A stretch of 6,441 nt of DNA, taken from contig CAYUIQ010000354.1 in assembly GCA_964444795.1 (NCBI GenBank), forward strand, positions 1 to 6,441, given 5' to 3'. The notes beneath the pieces were generated by a model. That model was not told the DNA's origin and ran no database searches. It saw only the letters and a list, made by a program, of their open reading frames with translations. This DNA is from JABMRP01 sp964444795. Lineage in GTDB: Bacteria; Planctomycetota; Planctomycetia; Pirellulales; Thermoguttaceae. A program made the translations under genes and the position numbers. Positions 1 through 6,337 of the stretch are shown piece after piece (the stretch's first letter is position 1; every line of letters begins with the position of its first letter).

Positions 1-2
1 AC

Positions 3-16
3 GGGCTGGGAAGCCC
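3..16. repeat. Short hairpin at the window edge, possible dispersed repeat end
   Basis: GGGCT and AGCCC form a 5-bp stem around GGGA, followed by ATCGTAC. The form resembles short palindromic intergenic repeats in planctomycetes as I remember them. The window cuts the left side, so extent and identity are unknown. Confidence 0.25.
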
Positions 17-31
17 ATCGTACAAAGAATA

Positions 32-113
32 ACCCCGGCCCAAAGGCACGCTGGCTCTGGCGACAACCTCCTCCGAGGCGCGGCCAGCGAGTCGTGCCGA
101 CTGGTGCCGGGGT
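32..113 (-). other. Long structured element downstream of HU, possible terminator or small RNA
   Basis: Nested inverted arms pair across 82 bases: 32-42 with 102-113 (11 bp, one bulged T at 105), 45-50 with 93-98 (GGCACG/CGTGCC), 51-55 with 83-87 (CTGGC/GCCAG), and an inner CCTC 67-70 with GAGG 75-78. That is about 26 pairs. In minus-strand RNA the base of the stem is followed directly by the U-rich TTATTCTTTG, as in an intrinsic terminator for HU, about 100 bases past its stop. It lacks tRNA hallmarks. It could equally be a palindromic mobile repeat. Confidence 0.5.
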
Positions 114-134
114 GCGTTGGTGGTCTGGATGCCC

Positions 135-150
135 GGTATCGGACGATACC
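135..150. promoter_or_regulatory. 16-bp near-perfect palindrome downstream of HU
   Basis: GGTATCG (135-141) and CGATACC (144-150) are perfect 7-bp arms separated by GA. A two-base gap cannot form a tight RNA loop without opening pairs, so a binding site for a dimeric protein is as likely as a hairpin. No T-tract follows on either strand. Confidence 0.35.
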
Positions 151-183
151 ACACCCTAACCGAGACGACAGCGCCGCCTCGCC

Positions 184-225
184 AGACCATGTCTTCTTCG
201 ATCCGGTCCTCTTAGACCATGTCTT
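184..225. repeat. 12-bp direct repeat spanning the HU stop codon
   Basis: AGACCATGTCTT occurs at 184-195 and again at 214-225, exactly 30 bases apart. The upper copy encodes the last HU residues (KDMV) and the first base of the stop. The lower copy, in the same frame after the stop, would read EDMV. This looks like a small duplication or slippage event at the gene end. Confidence 0.6.
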
Positions 226-535
226 TGAGGTTCTTCAGCGGACGAACCTTGACCTTCTTGGAGGCCGGCCTCGCGGCCACGTCCATGAGTTCACCCGGCT
301 TGAACGGGTTGGGCACGCCCTTGCGCGCCGGTCTGGGCGGAACCTTCTTCTTCTCGATCTTCAACAGACCGGGAATCGTGAAGGCGCCGGCGCCCCGCGC
401 GCCGAGACTCTTCTTGATCTCAGCACCCAGCGCGTCGAACACGGCAGTGACCTCTTTCTTGGTCAGGCTGGTCGCCTCGGCGATGTTGTTGAGGATCTCC
501 GTCTTGGTCAGTGGTTTCTTAACAGCTTTCGCCAT
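212..535 (-). CDS. HU-family (bacterial histone-like) DNA-binding protein
   Basis: This small basic protein of 107 residues should bind and bend DNA as a dimer and help organise the nucleoid. Residues 9-45 (LTKTEILNNIAEATSLTKKE onward) match the helix-turn-helix dimerisation half of HU/IHF. Residues 50-62 (GAFTIPGLLKIEK) match the beta-strand turn that is usually GFGTF. Residues 63-90 form the DNA-embracing arm, and P77 in PNPFKPGE (75-82) sits where HU's intercalating proline is expected. The C-terminal ASKKVKVRPLKNLKDMV matches the closing helix. At 107 residues it is longer than the usual 90, because of a Lys-rich N-terminal lead and a longer, Lys/Pro-rich arm. The ATG at 535 is preceded by GGAGGG nine bases upstream. 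It appears to be monocistronic, with its own candidate promoter. Family assignment is secure; whether it is the main HU or an accessory paralogue cannot be told from the window. Confidence 0.93.
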   Translation of the reverse strand: MAKAVKKPLTKTEILNNIAEATSLTKKEVTAVFDALGAEIKKSLGARGAGAFTIPGLLKIEKKKVPPRPARKGVPNPFKPGELMDVAARPASKKVKVRPLKNLKDMV

Positions 536-544
536 GTCCCGTCA

Positions 545-550
545 CCCTCC
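545..550 (-). promoter_or_regulatory. Ribosome binding site of the HU gene
   Basis: The minus strand reads GGAGGG nine bases before the ATG at 535. This is the best Shine-Dalgarno match in the window and supports the chosen HU start. Confidence 0.75.
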
Positions 551-592
551 ATGCAATGTGTCGTGATGTGATAGAAAAGCACCCGTCGTGAA

Positions 593-619
593 ATACGGCG
601 TCTTACCGAGAGGCCGTAT
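593..619 (-). promoter_or_regulatory. Inverted repeat at the expected 5' end of the HU transcript
   Basis: ATACGGC (593-599) and GCCGTAT (613-619) are perfect 7-bp inverted arms around a 13-base loop. They lie just downstream of the candidate HU -10 box, so the transcript would begin at or within the outer arm. It could be an operator for a dimeric repressor (possibly HU itself) or a 5' hairpin that stabilises or regulates the mRNA. The sequence shows the repeat; either role is inference. Confidence 0.45.
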
Positions 620-624
620 GTTGA

Positions 625-653
625 ATTAAACGCGCCCGGGCCGAAAAATACAA
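625..653 (-). promoter_or_regulatory. Candidate sigma70-type promoter of the HU gene
   Basis: On the minus strand TTGTAT (648-653) is followed after exactly 17 bases by TTTAAT (625-630), which matches TATAAT at five of six positions. The -35 is weak (TTG only). The spacer contains the 8-bp palindrome GCCCGGGC (634-641), and the palindrome GATATATC (656-663) lies just upstream of the -35; either could be a regulator site. The implied start near 618 would give a leader of about 83 bases. Planctomycete promoters are poorly defined, so confidence is modest. Confidence 0.4.
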
Positions 654-675
654 CGGATATATCGGCAAAACACCA

Positions 676-701
676 AGAAAAATGGGGAAAAATGGTCCCC
701 A
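676..701 (-). terminator. Terminator-like stem-loop after the permease gene
   Basis: On the minus strand TGGGGA (696-701) and TCCCCA (683-688) form a 6-bp stem around a 7-base loop, followed at once by TTTTTCTT. This is the classic intrinsic-terminator layout for transcripts reading down from the permease gene. It sits just upstream of the HU promoter candidate, so it would insulate the two units. It is about 200 bases beyond the permease stop, which implies a long structured 3' UTR. Confidence 0.55.
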
Positions 702-902
702 AGGCCGTTATTTCCCGGGTTTTGCACCGCCGGGGCCTATTTCGACCTATACAGTTGCGTTTTCCGACCCATTAGCGGGGCAGTGCGACGACCGCTTGGG
801 TCCTCCGAAAGAGGGGGCCGTCTCCGAGCTCCCGTTGCCTTCGGCGGTTTCCCCGGGCACAGCGGAAACCGAACGCCGGCACGTTCCCACCGCCGACAGG
901 AA

Positions 903-1907
903 TCAACCCGGCGTGATGGGATCGGTGGCCGGGCGACCATTGCTGTTCCCTTGGCGGTTGTTGAGCACCATGCCGACAATCGTCAGCGCGATACCGGTCA
1001 CCAGCAGCGAGCTGGCGTGCTCATCGAAGAAGAGAAGTCCGGCCACGACGCACAGCGCGGTCTGTGAGGCATTGATCACGTTGGCATGCACGACGGTCGT
1101 CAGTTGCAGACCCTTGGTGATTGCCATGAAGGCGATCAGGTTGAACCCCCCAGAGGCGAGCATCCAGCCCAGATCGCGTGACGAGGTTTCCGACATGCCG
1201 TCGAGCCCCAATCGCGTCGTGCTCAGCACGCCCATGCTCAACACGCCCATGCCGGTGACCGTCAGGATGACGATCAGCGGTGCTACGCCGTTGGTCGTCG
1301 TCTTGCGAATCACCACGGCCAGTCCGGCGTAGGTAGTTCCCGCGAGTACCGAGGCGCCCACGGCCAGGGCGGCCCACAGCGAACCGGAGGTCGCTCCCGA
1401 TCCGGCCATCGCCCGGTTCGCATCGTTGGCGCCGATGCTCAGCAGGACGACAGAGATCGTCAACAAGGCGATGGCCGCCACGCTACGGGGCGACACGCGT
1501 TCGCCCAGAAAGATCCGTCCGAAGATCGCCGAGGCAACCAGATTAACGCCCAGGGCGGTGGGAATCGAAATAGCCAGCCCCACGGTGCCGATCGCCCAAA
1601 TCGCCGGCAGATTGCCGATCAGTTGGGTGGCCAATCCGGCCAGGGCCAAGATACCCAAGGATCGCCACGGCGGCACGTGTTGACGGCGGCGCCACACGAG
1701 CCACGCCAGCCACGGCCCGACGACCGCCACGGCGACCGATTCCTTGACGAAGAGAATCCACGTCTGATCGACCTTGTTGGCCAGATCGCGCAGACAGACG
1801 TTCACCGAGGAGTAACCCACGGCGGCAAGGATGCAGCAGGCCGTGCCAAGAATCACCGGGTCGAGATCCGGCCGATCGGCAGGGGAGTGGTCGGAGGGAG
1901 GGTTCAC
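903..1907 (-). CDS. EamA/DMT-superfamily ten-helix permease
   Basis: This 334-residue inner-membrane protein belongs to the drug/metabolite transporter superfamily, whose members move small metabolites or amino acids across the cytoplasmic membrane. Ten hydrophobic segments are visible, at about residues 17-37, 48-72, 82-96, 101-130, 143-160, 176-200, 208-228, 246-266, 272-294 and 300-315. They are arranged as two five-helix EamA repeats. The first repeat ends with FLGERVSP (133-140), the signature seen before the last helix of an EamA domain. The second has FFDEHASS (293-300) at the equivalent place. Substrate cannot be inferred. The only usable start is the GTG at 1907: an in-frame TAG lies 12 codons upstream and no methionine follows until after residue 160. 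It lacks a clear Shine-Dalgarno sequence, which with the 44-bp gap after leuS suggests operon transcription and perhaps translational coupling. Confidence 0.85.
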   Translation of the reverse strand: MNPPSDHSPADRPDLDPVILGTACCILAAVGYSSVNVCLRDLANKVDQTWILFVKESVAVAVVGPWLAWLVWRRRQHVPPWRSLGILALAGLATQLIGNLPAIWAIGTVGLAISIPTALGVNLVASAIFGRIFLGERVSPRSVAAIALLTISVVLLSIGANDANRAMAGSGATSGSLWAALAVGASVLAGTTYAGLAVVIRKTTTNGVAPLIVILTVTGMGVLSMGVLSTTRLGLDGMSETSSRDLGWMLASGGFNLIAFMAITKGLQLTTVVHANVINASQTALCVVAGLLFFDEHASSLLVTGIALTIVGMVLNNRQGNSNGRPATDPITPG

Positions 1908-1951
1908 GCACTCTATTGTACGATGCCGCGCGTGTGGTGACTAGTCGTCGG

Positions 1952-4825
1952 TCACTTGACGACGAAATTAACCATCCGCCCCGGCACGACGATCGCCTTA
2001 ATGATCTTCTTTCCCTCGACAAGTGCGACGATTCGCTCGTCCCCTCGGGCGGCCGCTTCCAGGACGTCGCGGTCGGCGTCGGCGGCCACTTGAATCCGGC
2101 TGCGCAATTTGCCGTTGATTTGCACGGGAACTTCCACCGTGTCCTCGCGGATCAACGACTCGTCGAACTCCGGCCACGGCTCCGCAGCCAGCGTACCCGT
2201 ATGGCCCAACACCTCCCAAAGTTCCTCACCCAGATGGGGCGCGAAGGGCGAAAGGAGGAGCACCAACCGTTCCATGGCCGACTTCGGCCGCACGTCTTCC
2301 TTGAGGAAGAAGTTTGTAAACTCCATCATCCGCGCGATGGCCGTGTTGAAGGCCATCTGGTCGAGATCCTCGCTGACCGCTTGAATCGTGCGGTGCAACA
2401 CGCGGTTCTGCTCTTCGGTCGGCTCGGCATCTTGCACGGCCGCGTTGAGCGTGATCGTCTCGGCCCGTTCGTCGAGGATCATCCGCCAAACGCGGTCGAG
2501 AAACCCCCGCACGCCATGCACGCCCTCCATGCTCCACGGCTTGACCGATTCCAGCGGGCCCATGAACATCTCGTAAAGCCGTAGAGAATCCGCTCCGAAG
2601 TCGTCCACCACTTCATCCGGATTAACCACGTTGCCGCGACTCTTCGACATCTTGTACGCGCGGCTGTCGATCTTGATCTCCCTGTCCGCGCGCAAAACGA
2701 ACGCATCGCCCCGCTTCTCGATCTGCTCGGCTTGCACTTTGACGCTGGTGACTTCTTCGCCGGTCGCCTTGTGAATCCATTGGTCGTCGGCGTCTTTCTT
2801 CGCGTTCGACGCACTGACCCAGTTGCCCCCGGCGTTCCGGTAGCCGGTAAACTCCACGTCCCCCAGAATCATCCCCTGGTTGACGAGCTTCTGAAACGGC
2901 TCGGCCACGGTCACGTAACCGCGGTCGAAGAGCACCTTGTGCCAGAAGCGGGCGTAGAGCAGGTGCAAGACGGCGTGTTCGGCGCCGCCGACGTACAGAT
3001 CGACCGGCATCCAAGCCTTTTCGATTTCGGGATCGATCAGTGCCTGATCGTTCCTCGGGTCGAGGAAGCGCAAGTAATACCAGCATGAGCCGGCCCATTG
3101 GGGCATGGTGTTCGTCTCGCGCTTGTAACGTTTGCCGTCGAGCGTGACGTAGAGCCATTCGTCCGGCGCGGCATCCAGCGGCGGCTCGGGACTGGCGTGC
3201 TCGGCGTCGAACTTCATCTTCTCCGGCAGATCAAGCGGCAGGTCTTCGGGTGTCAGGGCTCGCGCGCGACCGGTGACGTTTCCCTCGTCGTCCAGTTCGT
3301 GCAAGATGGGGAACGGCTCGCCCCAGAAATGCTGCCGGCTGAAGAGCCAATCGCGCAGCTTGTAGTTGACCGCGGTGCAACCGAGTCCGCCGGTGGCGAG
3401 ATCCTCGGCGATCTTCCGTTTGAATTTTCGCGTGGAAAGCCCCGTGTACTGGCCCGAGTTGACCGCCACGCCGTCGGCGATAAACGCCACCCGCCCAGCG
3501 AGCAGATCCTCGCGCGAGACTTCTTCGCTCTCGCCCGGATCGACAACGCAGACGATCGGCAACTTGAACTCCACGGCGAATTCGAAGTCGCGGGTGTCGT
3601 GCGCCGGCACGGCCATGATGGCGCCCGTGCCGTAACTGATCAGCACGTAGTCGGCCACCCAGATCGGAATCGGGAGGCCGTTGACCGGGTTGATCGCGTA
3701 CGACCCGGTAAACACGCCGGTCTTCCCCTTGGCCAGATCGGTGCGATCGAGATCGCTCTTTCGCGCGGCCTGCTCGCAGTAGGCCGCGACCGCCTCGGCC
3801 TGCTCGGGCAGCGTGAGCCGCGTGACAAACGGATGCTCCGGCGCCACAACCATGTAGGTGGCCCCGAAGAGCGTGTCGGGTCGAGTCGTGTAGATGCGCA
3901 GTACGTCATCGCCCGGCTTGCGAGGCAGACCGGACTCGGTCCGCGTGGCGGTCCACGCCTCGTAGGCTTCGGTCGACGGCTTGCCGCCGGGTCCCATCTC
4001 GTCGCCGATGAAGAAATCGACCTCGGCGCCGGTGCTGCGGCCGATCCAATTGCGTTGCAGGGCCTTGATGCTGTCGGACCAATCGAGCGTGTCGAGATCG
4101 TTTTCCAGCCGGTCGGCATAGGCCGTGATGCGCAACATCCACTGACGCATGGGCATCCGCACGACCGGGTGGCTACCCCGTTCGCTCAGCCCGCCGATCA
4201 CCTCTTCGTTAGCCAAGACGGTCCCCAGCTCGGGACACCAGTTGACCGGCGCTTCGAGTTGATAGGCCAGGCGGTGGTCGTCTTGATACTGCTCGACGGC
4301 CTCTTCTCCAGCAGCTTGCACATCGTCGGGGATGGGCAACTCGGCGATCGGGCTGCCCTTCTGCTGCTGGTGGTCGAACCAGGTGTCGTGGAGCACGAGA
4401 AAAATGAACTGGGTCCAGCGGAAGTAGTCCGGATCGGTGGTGGCCAGTTCGCGGTCCCAATCGTAGCTAAAGCCGAGCATCTTCAACTGGCGGCGGAAGT
4501 TGTCGATGTTCTTCTCGGTGGTGGTTCGCGGGTGGGTGCCCGTCTTCTTGGCATGCTGCTCGGCGGGCAGTCCGAAGGCGTCCCAACCCATCGGATGCAC
4601 CACGCTGGTTCCCCGCATTCGCTTGTAGCGGCAGACAATATCCGTGGCAGTATAGCCCTCGGGATGGCCGACGTGCAGCCCGTCGCCGCTGGGATAGGGG
4701 AACATATCGAGCACGTACATCTTGTCGCCGGCGTCGGCGGGCAGGCGGGCCGCGGCAAACGTGCGGTGGGTTTCCCAGTATTTCTGCCACTTCGGTTCGA
4801 TCGTGGCCGGGTTGTAGCGCGGCAT
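1952..4825 (-). CDS. leuS: Leucyl-tRNA synthetase (EC 6.1.1.4)
   Basis: This cytoplasmic class I aminoacyl-tRNA synthetase charges tRNA-Leu with leucine using ATP. The catalytic domain carries the HIGH-type motif HVGH (51-54) after FPYPSGDGL, then WDAFGLPAEQHA (81-92) and KMSKS (725-729). The CP1 editing domain, which hydrolyses mischarged tRNA, has the threonine-rich TTRPDT (313-318) and AVPAHDTRD (405-413). D413 aligns with the substrate-binding Asp345 of E. coli LeuRS, so editing should be intact. The anticodon-binding and C-terminal domains follow, ending in IVVPGRMVNFVVK. At 957 residues it exceeds E. coli LeuRS (860); the extra length lies at about 153-185, 278-303 and before KMSKS. The zinc knuckle keeps only C197 of its usual cysteines. 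The ATG at 4825 follows GGAAG by five bases and begins the usual MPRYNPATIEPKWQ. It heads a likely operon with the downstream permease. Confidence 0.98.
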   Translation of the reverse strand: MPRYNPATIEPKWQKYWETHRTFAAARLPADAGDKMYVLDMFPYPSGDGLHVGHPEGYTATDIVCRYKRMRGTSVVHPMGWDAFGLPAEQHAKKTGTHPRTTTEKNIDNFRRQLKMLGFSYDWDRELATTDPDYFRWTQFIFLVLHDTWFDHQQQKGSPIAELPIPDDVQAAGEEAVEQYQDDHRLAYQLEAPVNWCPELGTVLANEEVIGGLSERGSHPVVRMPMRQWMLRITAYADRLENDLDTLDWSDSIKALQRNWIGRSTGAEVDFFIGDEMGPGGKPSTEAYEAWTATRTESGLPRKPGDDVLRIYTTRPDTLFGATYMVVAPEHPFVTRLTLPEQAEAVAAYCEQAARKSDLDRTDLAKGKTGVFTGSYAINPVNGLPIPIWVADYVLISYGTGAIMAVPAHDTRDFEFAVEFKLPIVCVVDPGESEEVSREDLLAGRVAFIADGVAVNSGQYTGLSTRKFKRKIAEDLATGGLGCTAVNYKLRDWLFSRQHFWGEPFPILHELDDEGNVTGRARALTPEDLPLDLPEKMKFDAEHASPEPPLDAAPDEWLYVTLDGKRYKRETNTMPQWAGSCWYYLRFLDPRNDQALIDPEIEKAWMPVDLYVGGAEHAVLHLLYARFWHKVLFDRGYVTVAEPFQKLVNQGMILGDVEFTGYRNAGGNWVSASNAKKDADDQWIHKATGEEVTSVKVQAEQIEKRGDAFVLRADREIKIDSRAYKMSKSRGNVVNPDEVVDDFGADSLRLYEMFMGPLESVKPWSMEGVHGVRGFLDRVWRMILDERAETITLNAAVQDAEPTEEQNRVLHRTIQAVSEDLDQMAFNTAIARMMEFTNFFLKEDVRPKSAMERLVLLLSPFAPHLGEELWEVLGHTGTLAAEPWPEFDESLIREDTVEVPVQINGKLRSRIQVAADADRDVLEAAARGDERIVALVEGKKIIKAIVVPGRMVNFVVK

Positions 4826-4830
4826 GGTGT

Positions 4831-4835
4831 CTTCC
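4831..4835 (-). promoter_or_regulatory. leuS: Ribosome binding site of leuS
   Basis: The minus strand reads GGAAG, then ACACC, then the ATG at 4825. The five-base spacing is close to optimal and supports this start. Confidence 0.55.
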
Positions 4836-4884
4836 AGTGGACGAATGGGGCACGGTTTTGAGACATGCGGGCGGCAAACCCGTC

Positions 4885-4912
4885 ATTCTATCTGCTAGCG
4901 GCCGGTTGAAAA
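4885..4912 (-). promoter_or_regulatory. leuS: Candidate leuS promoter using the end of a repeat
   Basis: On the minus strand TTTTCA (4907-4912, four of six matches to TTGACA) is followed after 16 bases by TAGAAT (4885-4890, five of six matches to TATAAT). The -35 hexamer lies inside the outer arm of the palindromic repeat. The start would be near 4878, giving a leader of about 53 bases. The match is moderate and untested. Confidence 0.35.
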
Positions 4913-4990
4913 AGGGGACTGGCTCGGAGCGGGAGTCTCGATTTCCCGGCCATGACGTGTGTTGGCGACGTGCCTGTCCCCTTTTTCAAC
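4905..4990. repeat. Palindromic REP/MITE-like intergenic element
   Basis: GTTGAAAAAGGGGAC (4905-4919) and GTCCCCTTTTTCAAC (4976-4990) are perfect 15-bp inverted arms. Inward, GGC/GCC and CG/CG pairs continue after single T/T mismatches, so about 20 of 22 positions pair. The 40-base centre has its own small stem (CGGGA 4930-4934 with TCCCG 4944-4948). I see no target-site duplication. The right end shares base 4990 with the nhaA stop codon (4990-4992). Such 80-90-bp palindromes are typical of REP elements mobilised by RAYT (TnpA_REP) transposases. I recall similar elements in planctomycete genomes but cannot verify this, and only one copy lies in the window. Each RNA strand would form a GC-rich stem ending in five Ts, so it could also terminate nhaA transcription. 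Confidence 0.7.
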
Positions 4991-6327
4991 TAGACACGTC
5001 CGGGAGAAATGGGGTTCGTTCGGAGAAACAGGATCATGCCCGCCACGGCACAGAGCACCGATCCGGCCAGTACGCCGATCTTGGCCGTGTCGAGTAGATC
5101 GCCTTCGATGGCCAGCCCGGCGATGAACAGGGCCATCGTGAAGCCGATGCCCGCGAGGAACCCGCCGGCGGTAACCGTCCCCCAACCGACACCCTCGGGC
5201 AGCCGGGCCAGACCCGACTTCACGGCCACCCAACTCGCCAGTACGATTCCCACCGGTTTGCCGATCAACAGCCCGAGCATCACGGCAAGGGCCACCGGGG
5301 CGCCCAAGTCGGCCCACTCGATGTGTACGCCGGCGTTGGCCAGGGCGAACAGCGGCATGATGGCAAATCCGACCCAGGGGTGGAGCCGCGCTTCCAGGCG
5401 TTCCAGCGGCGAGACGGCCTCGCGGGAAGCCCGTTCCACGTGGCGCAACATGCCGTGGCGCTCGGGATGATCGTCCGTGTCATCACCGGCAAGAAAATGC
5501 CCGGCCTTGTCGACGATGTCGCTCAGCAGTCCCTTGCTCACCCAGCTTCGGGCCGGCGTGATCAGGCCGAGGATCACCCCGGCGATGGTTGCGTGGATTC
5601 CCGATTCGTGGAACGCGAACCAGACCGCGGTGCCGACGAGGATGTACACGGCCGTGTTGCGAACACCGACTCTCGTCAGGCCGATCACGGCGCCAATACC
5701 GCAGAATCCGCCGACCAACCAGCCGAGAGAAATATGGTCGGTATAGCCCACGGCGATGACCAGGATGGCCCCGATATCATCGACGATGGCTAGCGAGAGG
5801 AGCATCACGCGCATACCGCGCGGGACCCGCGGGCCGAGGATCGCCAGGCAGCCGACCACGAAGGCGATGTCGGTGGCCATGGGGATGCCCCAACCACTCT
5901 GGCCGGGTTGGCCAAACTGCAGCGCCAGATACACGGCCGCCGGAACCACCATCCCGCCGAGGGCCGCGGCGATGGGAAGCGCCGCTTGGCGCATCTCGCG
6001 TAGTTCGCCGAGCACCATTTCCCGTTTCACTTCCAGGCCGATGACGAAGAAGAAGATCGCCATCAACCCGTCGTTGATCCAATGTTGCAGGCTGTGCTGG
6101 ACGGTCATCGAGCCGATCGAGAACCCGACTTTCGTCTTCCAGAACGCCAGAAAGGCATCGGCCCAGGGCGAATTGGCCGCCACGAGCGCCACGATGGTAC
6201 ACGCCAAGAGGACGACACCCCCGGCCGCCTCGACGTGCATGAATCGGGCCAGCGGCCCTACGAACCGGTCGACGGGTTCGGCGGGCAGTCCGGGCAGGGG
6301 AGCGGGGGTGTGGGATGATTTTGCCAT
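4990..6327 (-). CDS. nhaA: Na+/H+ antiporter NhaA
   Basis: This 445-residue inner-membrane secondary transporter exchanges cytoplasmic Na+ (or Li+) for external protons and serves pH and sodium homeostasis. It aligns along its length with E. coli NhaA (388 residues). LMAIFFFVIGLEVKRE (88-103) contains the pH-sensing Glu and Arg (E99, R102). ATDIAF carries D153 (E. coli D133). AIVDDIGAI carries the ion-binding pair D183/D184 (E. coli D163/D164). GLLIGKPVGI carries K357 (E. coli K300). The loop at about 265-306 is some 25-30 residues longer than in E. coli and rich in Asp and His, as in many longer NhaA proteins. The ATG at 6327 is chosen over an in-frame TTG at 6375 because the added 16 residues look unlike NhaA and would be encoded by the leader hairpin. 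The stop codon abuts the repeat; leuS lies 164 bp further along. Confidence 0.96.
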   Translation of the reverse strand: MAKSSHTPAPLPGLPAEPVDRFVGPLARFMHVEAAGGVVLLACTIVALVAANSPWADAFLAFWKTKVGFSIGSMTVQHSLQHWINDGLMAIFFFVIGLEVKREMVLGELREMRQAALPIAAALGGMVVPAAVYLALQFGQPGQSGWGIPMATDIAFVVGCLAILGPRVPRGMRVMLLSLAIVDDIGAILVIAVGYTDHISLGWLVGGFCGIGAVIGLTRVGVRNTAVYILVGTAVWFAFHESGIHATIAGVILGLITPARSWVSKGLLSDIVDKAGHFLAGDDTDDHPERHGMLRHVERASREAVSPLERLEARLHPWVGFAIMPLFALANAGVHIEWADLGAPVALAVMLGLLIGKPVGIVLASWVAVKSGLARLPEGVGWGTVTAGGFLAGIGFTMALFIAGLAIEGDLLDTAKIGVLAGSVLCAVAGMILFLRTNPISPGRV

Positions 6328-6337
6328 GGTTGAGGGT

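Larger units (their letters stand above)
536..902. other. 367-bp intergenic region between HU and the permease
   Basis: I find no convincing gene here; short frames crossing it lack family resemblance and overlap the promoter candidate. The half next to HU (536-702) holds the RBS, an inverted repeat, the candidate promoter and a terminator-like hairpin. The half next to the permease (703-902) holds two hairpins. One is 845-852 with 864-871, an 8-bp stem with arms CGGTTTCC and GGAAACCG and an 11-base loop. The other is a nested structure at 761-810: GACCCA 766-771 with TGGGTC 797-802, enclosing GCGG 775-778 with CCGC 792-795. Neither has a T-tract. They probably belong to the 3' UTR of the permease mRNA, but a small RNA cannot be excluded. 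Confidence 0.5.

Noticed and set aside
32..113. tRNA gene suggested by length and paired ends
   Set aside because: No T-loop consensus or anticodon arm geometry on either strand; the pairing is a single nested rod, not a cloverleaf.
508..702. A 64-codon minus-strand frame upstream of HU
   Set aside because: It spans the candidate promoter, inverted repeat and RBS and overlaps the HU start; no family resemblance.
1937..1955. GTGAC/GTCAC stem at the leuS stop as a terminator
   Set aside because: Only five pairs with a nine-base loop and no T-tract; the permease follows too closely for termination to be likely.
1916..2584. A 222-codon plus-strand open frame at the leuS 3' end
   Set aside because: Antisense to the LeuRS C-terminal domain; His/Arg/Pro-rich shadow composition and no family motif.
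3098..4861. A 587-codon plus-strand open frame
   Set aside because: It lies wholly antisense to leuS, whose domains and motifs are unmistakable. Long antisense frames are expected in GC-rich genes, and the translation shows no recognisable family.
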